The notes: generated from the letters alone by a model not told the origin. DNA of 64,000 nucleotides from Typhlomys cinereus (GCA_023101885.1 JALPQD010000242.1:2099277-2163276); one strand, 5' to 3'; counted from the first letter of the stretch, positions 45,787-56,067 are shown. Numbers and translations: made by a program.

Positions 45787-48592
45787 GTGCGTGTGTGTGC
45801 GTGTGTGCACATGTGTGTGTACAAGAGGATGCTTGAGTGCGCGTGTGTACAAGAGGATGCTTGAGTACGCGTGTGTGTGTACAAGAGGATGCTTGAGTGT
45901 GCGTGTGCATGTACAAGAGGATGCTTGAGTGTGTGTGTGCAAGAGGATGCTTGAGTGCGCGTGTGCGTGTACAAGAGGGTGCTTGAGTGCGCGTGTGTAC
46001 AAGAGGGTGCTTGAGTACGCGTGTGCGTGTACAAGAGGATGCTTGAGTGCGCGTGTGTACAAGAGGATGCTTGAGTGCGCGTGTGTACAAGAGGATGCTT
46101 GAGTGCGCGTGTGTACAAGAGGATGCTTGAGTGTGTGTGTACAAGAGGATGCTTGAGTACGCGTGTGTGTGTACAAGAGGATGCTTGAGTATGTGCGTGT
46201 GTGTACAAGAGGATGCTTGAGTATGCGCGTGTGCGTGTACAAGAGGATGCTTGAGTGCGTGTGTACAAGAGGATGCTTGAGTACGCGTGTGCGTGTACAA
46301 GAGGATGCTTGAGTGCGTGTGTACAAGAGGATGCTTGAGTGCGTGTGTACAAGAGGATGCTTGAGTGCGCGTGTGCGTGTACAAGAGGATGCTTGAGTGC
46401 GCGTGTGCGTGTACAAGAGGATGCTTGAGTGCGTATGTACAAGAGGATGCTTGAGTACGCGTGTGCGTGTACAAGAGGATGCTTGAGTGCGCGTGTGCGT
46501 GTACAAGAGGATGCTTGAGTGCATGTGTACAAGAGGATGCTTGAGTGTGCGTGTGTGTGTACAAGAGGATGCTTGAGTGTGTGTACAAGAGGATGCTTGA
46601 GTGTGTGTGTACAAGAGGATGCTTGAGTACGTGTGTGTGTACAAGAGGATGCTTGAGTATGTGTGTGTACAAGAGGATGCTTGAGTGCGTGTACAAATGG
46701 ACGCTTGAGTACGCATGTGCGTGTACAAGAGGATGCTTGAGTGCGTGTGTACAAGAGGATGCTTGAGTACGCGTGTGCATGTACAAGAGGATGCTTGAGT
46801 GCGTGTGTACAAGAGGATGCTTGAGTACGTGTGTACAAGAGGATGCTTGAGTGCGTGTGTACAAGAGGATGCTTGAGTACGTGTGTACAAGAGGATGCTT
46901 GAGTGCGTGTGTGTACAAGAGGATGCTTGAGTGTGCGTGTACAAGAGGATGCTTGAGTGTGTGTGTACAAGAGGATGCTTGAGTGCTTGTGTACAAGAGG
47001 ATGCTTGAGTGCGCGTGTGTGTGTACAAGAGGATGCTTGAGTGCGTGTGTACAAGAGGATGCTTGAGTGCGTGTGTACAAGAGGATGCTTGAGTACGCGT
47101 GTGCGTGTACAAGAGGATGCTTGAGTGCGCGTGTGCGTGTACAGGAGGATGCTTGAGTGCGTGTGTACAAGAGGATGCTTGAGTGCGTGTGTACAAGAGG
47201 ATGCTTGAGTGCGTGTGTACAAGAGGATGCTTGAGTGCGCGTGTGTACAAGAGGATGCTTGAGTGCGTGTGTACAAGAGGATGCTTGAGTGCGTGTGTAC
47301 AAAAGGATGCTTGAGTACGCGTGTGCGTGTACAAGAGGATGCTTGAATGCGTGTGTGTACAAGAGGGTGCTTGAGTACGCGTTGCGTGTACAAGAGGATG
47401 CTTGAGTGCGCGTGTGTACAAGAGGATGCTTGAGTGCGTGTGTACAAGAAGATGCTTGAGTGCGTGTGTACAAGAGGATGCTTGAGTGCACGTGTGTACA
47501 AGAGGATGCTTGAGTACGCGTGTGCTTGTACAAGAGGATGCTTGAGTGCGCGTGTGCGTGTACAAGAGGATGCTTGAGTGCGCGTGTGTGTGTACAAGAG
47601 GATGGTTGAGTGCGTGTGTACAAGAGGATGCTTGAGTGCGTGTGTACAAGAGGATGCTTGAGTGCACGTGTGTACAAGAGGATGCTTGAGTGCGCGTGTG
47701 TACAAGAGGATGCTTGAGTGCGCGTGTGTACAAGAGGATGCTTGAGTGCGCGTGTGTACAAGAGGATGCTTGAGTGCGCGTGTACAAGAGGATGCTTGAG
47801 TGTGTGTGTACAAGAGGATGCTTGAGTGTGTGTACAAGAGGATGCTTGAGTACGCGTGTGCGTGTACAAGAGGATGCTTGAATGCGCGTGTGTACAAGAG
47901 GGTGCTTGAGTACGCGTTGCGTGTACAAGAGGATGCTTGAGTGCGCGTGTGTACAAGAGGATGCTTGAGTGCGCGTGTACAAGAGGATGCTTGAGTGCGT
48001 GTGTACAAGAGGATGCTTGAGTACGCGTGTGCTTGTACAAGAGGATGCTTGAGTGCGCGTGTGCATGTACAAGAGGATGCTTGAGTGCGCGTGTGTGTAC
48101 AAGAGGATGGTTGAGTGCGTGTGTACAAGAGGATGCTTGAGTGCGTGTGTACAAGAGGATGCTTGAGTGCACGTGTGTACAAGAGGATGCTTGAGTGCGC
48201 GTGTGTACAAGAGGATGCTTGAGTGCGTGTGTGTACAAGAGGATGCTTGAGTGCGCGTATGTACAAGAGGATGCTTGAGTGCGTGTGTACAAGTGGATGC
48301 TTGAGTGTGTGTGTACAAGAGGATGCTTGAGTGTGTGTGTACAAGAGGATGCTTGAGTACGCGTGTGCGTGTACAAGAGGATGCTTGAATGCACGTGTGT
48401 ACAAGAGGGTGCTTGAGTACGCGTTGCGTGTACAAGAGGATGCTTGAGTGCGCGTGTGTACAAGAGGATGCTTGAGTGCGTGTGTACAAGAGGATGCTTG
48501 AGTGCGTGTGTACAAGAGGATGCTTGAGTGCGTGTGTGTACAAGAGGATGCTTGAGTGCGTGTGTGCGTGTACAAGAGGATGCTTGAGTGCG
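45787..48592 (-). repeat. Large CpG-rich minisatellite, about 100 units, derived from a SINE 3' end
   Basis: The plus-strand core ACAAGAGGATGCTTGAGT alternates with a variable linker made of GC, GT and AC dinucleotides (8-16 bases), giving units of about 24-34 bp. By eye there are roughly 100 units over about 2.8 kb. On the minus strand the core reads CTCAAGCATCCTCTTGTACA. The matching segment of the IDL-Geo SINE at 22.0 kb is CTCAAGTGCCCTCTTGTACA, 16 of 20 identical. The array abuts the right half of a reverse IDL-Geo SINE at 48593, exactly where that segment should be. It therefore looks like tandem amplification of the SINE's 3' junction. Linkers carry many CpG sites. All three minus frames stay open for over 900 codons because the unit contains no stop; these are not genes. 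Array length is probably polymorphic. Confidence 0.95.
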
Positions 48593-48790
48593 GAGGCCCA
48601 AGGGTGACTTGGGGAATCATCCTGGATCGCTCTACTTCCTTACTCTTGGGTTTCCCAGGCTCCGCCCTCCAAGGCCAGCATTGCAGGCCATGCCAGTTCT
48701 GCTTGGTGTTTTTTATGGGATCTGGAATCAGAACTCACATCCTTTTGCTTGTGAGGCAAAGGCCTTAGCCTGAGACATTTTCCAGACCCT
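48593..48790 (-). repeat. IDL-Geo-type SINE whose 3' end expanded into the minisatellite
   Basis: Reverse copy: 'ggaggcccaagggtgacttggggaatcatcctggatcgctc', 'tttcccaggctccgccctccaaggccagc', 'gggatctggaatcagaactcac', 'ttgtgaggcaaaggccttagcctgagac'. It is the head and right half of the element; the CA tract and tail normally to the left are replaced by, or lie beyond, the minisatellite. Confidence 0.85.
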
Positions 48791-49019
48791 AGAAATGTTC
48801 TTTTTATAAACATGAAAAGCTCTGAGGACTCATCTACATACTTAAGTCAACTATATTCATTATATTACAGGAGTTACATTAATTCACTTATCCATTATCA
48901 ATCTTTAATTCAATACATATTAACTGGATATCCAAGTGGAGTCTTTATTATTAATCAAAGTTTATTTCACTGAAGAAAAATTATGCTAGCATTACTGCTA
49001 AATAAAAGTTTATATTAGG

Positions 49020-49205
49020 CTGAAAGGAGTTGGGGGTTAATTTAGAATACACACACCTTCCCTAACCAGCTGCCTCCAACTGCCCGGGTGAATAAGCCCC
49101 ACCCACCACGGGCTGGGCTTTCCCTCAACCACTGTTTCTTCACAGATGTGCCGACCTAAGTCTGCAAAGCATGGGGGTCAACTCCTATGTCTAGCTACAA
49201 CAGCA
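49020..49205 (-). repeat. ~420-bp TG...CA repeat family, partial, reverse
   Basis: 'accagctgcctccaactgcccgggtgaataagccccacccaccacgggctgggc', 'agatgtgccgacc' and 'tgtctagctacaacagc' are reverse-family landmarks. It is diverged and shortened. Confidence 0.5.
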
Positions 49206-49309
49206 AGCAGTCAGCGTGTCCCGGCTGCTTGCAGAGCACATCTAGACCATTCAGGGCACAGTTCGCCCTCACTTTCATACTCAGTCATGAAAATGACCTA
49301 TGCCATTAA

Positions 49310-49435
49310 GAATTATTGCTGAGTGTGTCAGTCTATGTCTGTAATCCCAGAGTGGAGACAAGGTGAGGAGTTTAAGGCCCACCTCAACTACACAGCAAGC
49401 ATGAGGCAAGCTTGGGACCCCAACTCAAAAAGAAA
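49310..49435 (+). repeat. B1-like SINE
   Basis: 'gctgagtgtgtcagtctatgtctgtaatcccagagtgg', 'acaaggtgaggagtttaaggcc' and 'ccccaactcaaaaagaaaac' mark a diverged B1. Confidence 0.65.
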
Positions 49436-49759
49436 ACACACTAAAATTCTGTTTGGATAACGTTAAGGAGAGAATTACAAAATGAATTACATTATGTTTC
49501 TTCTCACATATTTAGCCTCTAAAAAAGATGTGAAACTAGTAACAATAAAAAGTCCTCCATGTAAGGAGATATTCTTTTAGACTTTGAGATAATGTAGGTT
49601 TCATAAATAGTCTCCACAGAACACTAGATTTGTACCAAGTCTTTATATGTATTCTTTTCTATCTTAGACCTAAACCATATTCTTAAGTAGTAGTATATTT
49701 AAAAAAAAAAAAAAAAAAAAACTTGCACTTTATGTCATCACTTACAAATTAGCAAATAT

Positions 49760-50004
49760 TTGGGCTGGAGAGATGACTCAGGGGTTAAGACTCCACCTCA
49801 TAAGCAGAAGGTCCTGAGTTTAGATCCCAGTCCCAGGTCCTATGTAAAAACTCCAGGCAGAAACCAAAATGGCCTGCACTTCCAGCCTTGGTGGGTGGAC
49901 CTGGGAAATCCCAGAGTGAAGCAAGGAGATAGAAGCAATCCAGGATGATTCCTGAAGTCACCCTTGGTCCTCCACAGAGAGACACAGTGTCCCCTGATGC
50001 ACAT

Positions 50005-50048
<44 letters not shown>
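49760..50048 (+). repeat. IDL-Geo-type SINE, older subfamily
   Basis: 'gggctggagagatgactcaggggttaagactcc', 'gtcctgagtttagatccc', 'gatagaagcaatccaggatgattcctgaagtcacccttggtcctcc', followed by (AC)n at about 50006-50047. About 110 bases of another reverse SINE head follow (50050-50170). Confidence 0.85.
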
Positions 50049-50050
<2 letters not shown>

Positions 50051-50320
50051 TTGGGTGCCCTCTAGAGCATGCATATAGACGTCAGAGGACAATTTGCAGG
50101 AATTAGTTCTCTCCTTCCGCAGTGTGGGTTTCAGTGACTAAATCCAGGTCATTGAGCATCTTTCCAGCCCTAATAGGAATATATATTGGTTTAAAAAAAG
50201 AAAAAAACTGTGGGAAAATTTGGACTGTATTAACATACGTTTCAAAAGTGTTTCAAAAGAGTCTATAATAATTTTTCTTCTTTTTAGATATATCTCCCCC
50301 TTAGTTCAAATACTTCATTG

Positions 50321-50945
50321 AGACTCTGGAGAGATGGTTCGCTATGCAATCGTGAGACCCTGCTCAGGTCCTGGTGTCCACATGAAGAGCATGCATAGCA
50401 CTGGCCTGCAGCCCCAGCACTGGCAGAGCCAAAACTGGCAGGTCCAGGGCTCGCAGCCAGCCAGTCGAGCCTCAGCAGCGAACCCAGGATGAGTAAAGAC
50501 CATAACTCAAAAATAAGGTAGAAAGCAATACAGGAAGGGCATTTGACATTGACCTCTGACCTGCTCACAGGTGAGTGCACCTCATACTCGCATGCACACA
50601 CACACACACACAGAGCACATACACATACACACATACACAGAGTACGTACACACAAAGAATACATACACATACACAGAGCACACACATACACAGAGTACAT
50701 ACACACATACACACAGAGTACATATATACACACAGAGTACATACACACACACATAAACACACACACAGAGTACATATATACACACACATACACACAGAGT
50801 ACACATATACACACATACACACAGAGTACATATACACACACATATACACAGAGTACACATATACACACATACACACCCACAGAGTACATATACATATACA
50901 CACACACATACACACACACACACACACATACATACACACACAGTA
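50321..50945 (+). repeat. B4-like SINE running into a CA/TACACA block
   Basis: 'gagactctggagagatggttcgctatgcaatcgtgagacc', 'aggtcctggtgtccacatgaag', 'ctgcagccccagcactggcag' and 'ataactcaaaaataagg' are B4-type. About 350 bases follow with a loose ~30-base period of 'cagagtaca(t)' and 'tacacacac'. Open frames on both strands here are artefacts. Confidence 0.7.
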
Positions 50946-51452
50946 CATACAAAAGAGAGTGATGCAAATTGAATCTATCTTGAAAAAAATAATATAAAAT
51001 AAATTAACCATCAGAAGATACTTGCCAGATGAGAAGCATACATGAAAACAAAAGGGACTGCTTAAGTGAACCGTGCACGTGAACCGTGGTATGCAGCCTC
51101 AAGAAAATATTATGTAGCCACTAAACAGCACTTGCTAATTTACCAAAAATACTTTTGTTAAATTATAAAAAAAAACACCAAACACAAACCAGGACACGAG
51201 GTAAAGTATGGAAAAAAGTAATAGTACAGAAAAGACCACATATACCAAAATATTAGCAGCTACATTTAGTAGCAGGAAATGTTTCATGTTCCCTCTACTC
51301 TGTTCTCTTTTCTTTTGTTTAGAAATATCCCACACTTCTACTTACTACCACGGTCAGAAAGCTACATACCAGTTTTGTTTTGTTTTTTAAAAGCAAGCAT
51401 ATTTCTCAACCACTACTTTCAAATCCCATGTTCCACATGCGCCACCACCCAC

Positions 51453-51526
51453 CTATAGGCATAGATGTTGTGGGTTGCACTGGCTATTTTCTTGTTCTCA
51501 TACAACTTGGCAAGAACCATTTTCAC
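51453..51526 (-). CDS. IMPACT: IMPACT exon: VKMVLAKLYENKKIASATHN
   Basis: 74 bases: 24 codons VKMVLAKL...NIYAY plus the first two bases of an Arg codon (AG|A). Splice sites are 'tttcttag|GTGAAA' and 'TATAG|GTGGGT'. It forms the start of the UPF0029 domain (helix 1 and strand with SATHNIYAYRI) and is nearly invariant in mammals. Confidence 0.97.
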
Positions 51527-51929
51527 CTAAGAAAGAAAAAAAGGAAAATAAACAAATATGTATGTTTTTCATTTGTTCTATAATGACAAAAAAATCTTAT
51601 TCTATCGAAATGTAAATTTTGTACTGAAACAGTCAGTCACCCCAAGATTCTCCTGGCTCTGAAAAGGCCACTGTCAAAGTTTCCTTATCAAAAACTGGCC
51701 ATCTAACTGGTAAAAAAAAATGGCAGACTTGTTGCTTCTGAGCCCTAATGAGCAACAGATGTTTAGTCTATATGTCTGAGGCATATAAAATATAAAAATC
51801 GTCTGCCATATAGAGATTTTTAAATATAAATGCAAGAATTTCCAGAAACTAGGTCTGAAGTTTACCAACTGGACATATTCAATATCACAAGCTCCACATG
51901 TTATAAAAGCAGCCCTTTGCTGAGAATCT

Positions 51930-51945
51930 CCCCCCCCCCCCCCCC
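51930..51945. repeat. Poly-C run
   Basis: Sixteen consecutive C residues inside an IMPACT intron, prone to length error in assembly. Confidence 0.95.
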
Positions 51946-52887
51946 GTGCCAAGCCTTAGGTAAGTATCTGCTCTGCAACAAAAGGGAAGGAAAATGGTGA
52001 GGCAGACGACATTCCGCTCAAGAGAAAATGGCAGGGGCAAATGAAAGGATTTAGCACTGAAAATGAAACATACTCAGTCAAACTGAAATTTCAGGTAAAC
52101 AACAAATATGCGTCAACAGAAATACAAAATAATAGAAATATATTTGCCATACAAGTAAGTTCACCTGAAATTGAACATCTAAGTAGTTGTCTTGCATTTT
52201 GTCTAGAACAGTAAGAGGAATATGAAGGAGGTTCAGGACATTCTATGTAGTATGGCAGATGTACCATGAATGATTATTAGAATCAAAACACAAACAGTTT
52301 TGTGTAAGGAATTTAGCTTTTCCTTGTACAATAGAAATCAGTGAACACTGTGTGAAGGAGAAAAAGTAAGATGTGGTCAGATTTTCAGAAATCCAAGAAA
52401 AAAAAACAGAGATAGAAATGGGGACTTGGGGAGACAATTTTGGCCTAAACTATGCAGTTTGCGACTGCTAGTGATTACTTCAAGCTCCCAGTGAACCGAG
52501 TAGCTAATGATCAGTTATTTTAGCCCTCAGAGTCTAAGGTATTTCAACCCCAAGAAGACCTGATGAAGGAATACATTCCAAACAACATGGCTAAGAAGGG
52601 TCCTGACAGGATTATTAGGAAAGGCCAAGAATAAAACAGGATTCCAGAGAGAAAAGATTGGTCAGCTACACCAAAGCTATGGTCTTGACCCCAGGCCTGC
52701 TGGGAAAGAGCTTTCTTTCCTAGTAAATAATAGTAGCAAGAAATCTGTCTTCCGAAAACTCAGAGCTGCAGGAGCTGAGGACACGCTGGCCCTGATGCAT
52801 GAGGTCTCGGCGGTCACCAGCACTGAGGGAGGGAGAATAAAGGCGTTGCCCTGATATCATTTTGCAACAGACTCGTGGTCTTCTCAC

Positions 52888-52985
52888 CTGCTTAGAACAA
52901 ACTACTGGAGCCAGGTGCGCCTGGAAAGTGCTTCTTCGGTCTGTAATAGGAACGCCGTGGTCAATGGGAGGTAATTCTTCTATTT
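52888..52985 (-). CDS. IMPACT: IMPACT exon: EELPPIDHGVPITDRRSTFQ
   Basis: 98 bases: it completes a Glu codon (G|AA), then 32 codons to ...VVCSKQ. Splice sites are 'tttgtag|AAATAG' and 'AAGCAG|GTGAGA'. The DRRSTFQAHLAPV segment opens the UPF0029 domain. The junction with the upstream exon reads ...DIRESQP-E-IEELPP, about two residues shorter than the human protein as I recall it, in the variable linker. Confidence 0.97.
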
Positions 52986-53478
52986 CTACAAAATTAAAGA
53001 ATTGATTATTTAAAGTCTTATGTTTAAACACTGAAAAACTAGTAATGGAAGAAGTTTAAATGAAAACGGCCATGACTAATCATTTGTAAAATTAAATTTT
53101 ATTAAAATACTGCTAAATATACTATATATGATAGGAAAAGAAATGACTTAAAAATGATTTTCACTTCCAATGTCATTCAATGTAAGTGGCAGAGTTGGGA
53201 TTCAAATGCTGGACTGCTCTACTGCAGTAGTTTAATTAGTAGTTTAATTTTTAGGAGAGCAAAGGGTTCCCCAGCCCAGTGACTGACAGCTTCTAGCACA
53301 CCACAGCTTGTTTTCCATCTTACTGTTGACAGACGCTGGGTTGGGAAACCTGTGACTTAATACTGTGTGGCAGTAACATAATGTCTTTTGGAAAATTACT
53401 CCTCTTCATATTCAATTAATACAGCACAAAAATTATCATGATGTCCACCTAATCTACCTCTTTAAAAATCACTAAATA

Positions 53479-53766
53479 GAGCTGGAGAGATGCCTCGGGT
53501 TAAAACTTTCGCCTTGCAAACAGAAAGACCTGAGTTCAGATCTCCAGATCCCAGGTTAAAAAAAAAAAAGTGTCCTGTACTTCTGCCCTGGAAGGTGGCG
53601 GCTAGGCCACCCAGAACAAAACAACAAGGAGGTAAGGCAATCCGGGACCATTTCTGATGTTGCCCCTGGAACTCAGACACAAATGCTCAGGTGCCCTTAC
53701 ACACACACACACACACACTCACACAAAATTAAAAAAACCTAAATAATAATAATAATAATAATAATA
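53479..53766 (+). repeat. IDL-Geo-type SINE (first of two at the same target)
   Basis: 'gagctggagagatgcctcgggttaaaac', 'acctgagttcagatctcc', 'gaggtaaggcaatccgggaccatttctgatgttgcccc', 'ctcaggtgcccttacacac' and an (AAT)n tail. AATCACTAAATA occurs at 53467-53478 and 53767-53778, its target duplication. Confidence 0.85.
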
Positions 53767-53778
53767 AATCACTAAATA

Positions 53779-54203
53779 GGGGAGATGGCACAGCAAAAAG
53801 ACCAAAGTTCAGATCCCCAGACCCCACATAAAATTCCGGGTGGGTACACTGGCCCTACTGTAATTCTCTTCTGGAAGGTTCAATCTGGGAACCCACAGAA
53901 AGCAGCCAGACTGGCCCTGCGGGTGAGCTCTGAATCTAACTGCAGACCCAGCCTCAAAAGAACAAGAGAAAGAGGGACTAGGATGGTTCCTGGCTGTCAA
54001 CCTCAGGCCTCCACACGGGCTCACCCACGAGCTCACACATGCACACACGGGCTCACCCACGAGCTCACACATGCACACACGGGCTCACCCACAAGCTCAC
54101 ACATGCACACACGGGCTCACCCACGAGCTCATACATGCACACACAGGCAAAAATACTGAAAGCAAGCAAGCATGTACTTTATACACACATTAAAAAAAAA
54201 AAG
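53779..54203 (+). repeat. B4-like SINE (second at the same target) with a 32-bp tandem array
   Basis: Begins 'ggggagatggcacagcaaaaagacc' and continues 'gtgagctctgaatctaactgcagacccagcctcaaaag', 'gatggttcctggctgtcaacctcaggcctccacac'. Four 32-bp units of 'gggctcacccacgagctcac' plus 'acatgcacacac' follow at 54017-54144, then an A-tail. A third copy of AATCACTAAATA closes it at 54204-54215. Confidence 0.75.
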
Positions 54204-54272
54204 AATCACTAAATATCCCCTAACTCTAGTGAGAAATGACCTTCTCTCCTAAAAGCATTAGTCACATCATAC

Positions 54273-54392
54273 CTGGTTGACTTTCCCTGATATCAAAATC
54301 CAGTGTTTTAATAGAATTTTCTGCCTGGCAAGCCAAAATGAGATCATCTTCACATTCCACATCTTCTTCTTCAGTCTTCTTTACAATGGGGC
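54273..54392 (-). CDS. IMPACT: IMPACT exon: acidic linker KKTEEEDVECEDDLILACQ
   Basis: 120 bases: it completes a Gly codon, then 39 codons PIVKKTEEED...DIRESQP and one base of the next codon. Splice sites are 'ctacacag|GCCCCATT' and 'CAACCAG|GTATGA'. It encodes the acidic linker between the RWD and UPF0029 domains; human has PDVKKKTEEEDVECEDD here. The region is expected to be flexible and tolerates substitutions. Confidence 0.96.
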
Positions 54393-54547
54393 CTGTGTAG
54401 ACAGGAAACATTATGATGGATCTAAGAAGCAAGCAAGAGACCCCGATGCCCACATCCCCAGGTCTGGTCTTCAACAGGTCCCTCTGCAACAGGAGGGACC
54501 ACAGCGCTCTTCCTCACAACAGGTGCTAGTGAACAAATGCTCCTGCC

Positions 54548-54768
54548 TACCCTGCAGCTCTACCTACCCTCCCATCCTACCTACCCTGCCGCCCTCCCTA
54601 TCCTGCCGCTCTACCTACCCTGCCGCCCTCCCTACCCTGCAGCTCTACCTACCCTGCCGCCCTCCCTACCCTGCAGCTCTACCTACCCTCTCGTCCTACC
54701 TACCCTGCCGCTCTACCTATCCTGCCGCTCTACCTACCCTGCAGCTCTACCTACCCTGCAGTTCTGGA
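54548..54768. repeat. 17-bp tandem repeat, 13 units
   Basis: Units alternate between TACCCTGCAGCTCTACC and TACCCTGCCGCCCTCCC types over 221 bases (13 x 17). Two open frames encoding Leu/Pro/Tyr-rich repeats are artefacts. It lies in the IMPACT intron just upstream (gene sense) of the acidic-linker exon. Confidence 0.9.
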
Positions 54769-55039
54769 GCTTCCAGCTCAACTGTGCAAAAACAGTCCTT
54801 AAGATAGATCTCTATATACAAATATCCATACACCCTTATGGATTTTGTTTATTAACTTTACAGTGGAGACAGTTGATAGGCACCACCTTAACGAAATGAC
54901 CAAGGTAAAAGTTATAAGACATATTCACCTTATGAAATCCTTAATACAATGTACTGCAAGGATGCATCATCATTTCTGTGGTATTCTTACCAAAAATGGC
55001 TCACTACAATCATAAGAAAACACTGGACAAACTCTATTC

Positions 55040-56045
55040 CACAAAATACATGGGAAGTGGCTCAGCTGATAAAATACTTGCCTTGCAAGTGTGAGCACCT
55101 GAATTCAACACCCTAAGCCCACGAAGACGAGTGTGCCCTGCAATGCCAGCGAGCAAGGGGAAGCTCTCTGAGGCTCGCTTCCCAACCACTCCAGCCTAAC
55201 TGGAGCCAAAGAGAGACTCTGCCTCCAAGGAAACAGACGACAGCGTGACAATGACATTTGAGGCTGTCCTCTAGTCGCCACATGCCTGCATGCACATGCA
55301 CACACACACGTAACCCACACTCATAGCCCCCACACACTCATACACAAATACATGCCTGCATGCACACATATGTAACCCCCCTACACACATGTATTTGCAT
55401 GCACATACATGTAACCCCACACATACATACACAAGCATATACCTGCATGCATACACGTGTAACCCCACACACATATGTAAACACACACAAATGCATGCAC
55501 ATGTAACCCCCACAAATGCACACACATACACACACATGTAACCCACATACATACACATATACCTGCATGCACACACGTAGCCACACACATAAACCCACAC
55601 ATGTAACCCCATTAGACACATATACAAACACATACATGCATCCACACACATGTAACACACACACATGCACCTACACAAATGCACATACACACATAACCCC
55701 CATACACACATGTACTTGCATGCACACACATAACCCCCCACATACACATGCATATACAAACACATGTAACACACACACACCTGCATGCATGCACACATGT
55801 AAACCCACACACGTGCATACACACACACCTGCATACACACACATGCATGCATACACATGTAACCACACACACATGCATACATACACATGTAACCACACAC
55901 ACGCATACACAAACACATACTGCATGCACACATATGTAACCCACACATAAACACATACCTGCATACACACACAAACACATACTTGCATACACACATATAT
56001 GCATGCACATACATGTAACCACATACACACACACACATACACAAA
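55040..56045 (+). repeat. B4-like SINE running into a 750-bp CA-rich block
   Basis: The SINE part (55040-55285): 'ggaagtggctcagctgataaaatacttgccttgcaagtg', 'acctgaattcaacaccc', 'gaaacagacgacagcgtgacaatgacatttgaggctgtcctctagtcgcc'. The block (55286-56045) repeats 'catgtaacccc(c)acacaca' with 'gcatgcacacac' at irregular ~45-60-base spacing. Long Cys/Val-rich frames on the minus strand are artefacts. Confidence 0.75.
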
Positions 56046-56067
56046 CATTCGCACACAAAAAAATAGG

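Larger units (their letters stand above)
44668..51452 (-). other. IMPACT: IMPACT intron carrying the large minisatellite
   Basis: About 6.8 kb between the exon ending ...NIYAY and the DDGE exon. It contains two IDL-Geo SINEs in forward orientation, one in reverse fused to a ~2.8-kb minisatellite, a B1, a B4-like SINE and CA blocks. No additional exon was seen. Confidence 0.9.

Noticed and set aside
45787..48592. A CRISPR-like array (regular short repeats with variable spacers)
   Set aside because: The 'spacers' are variable-length GC/GT/AC dinucleotide runs rather than unique sequences, unit length is irregular, and the surroundings are mammalian genes with introns.
45654..48620. Three overlapping minus-strand reading frames of 920-988 codons that could be mistaken for a giant repetitive protein gene
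   Set aside because: They are the same minisatellite read in three frames. The unit has no stop codon, there is no non-repeat domain, and the array lies in an IMPACT intron.
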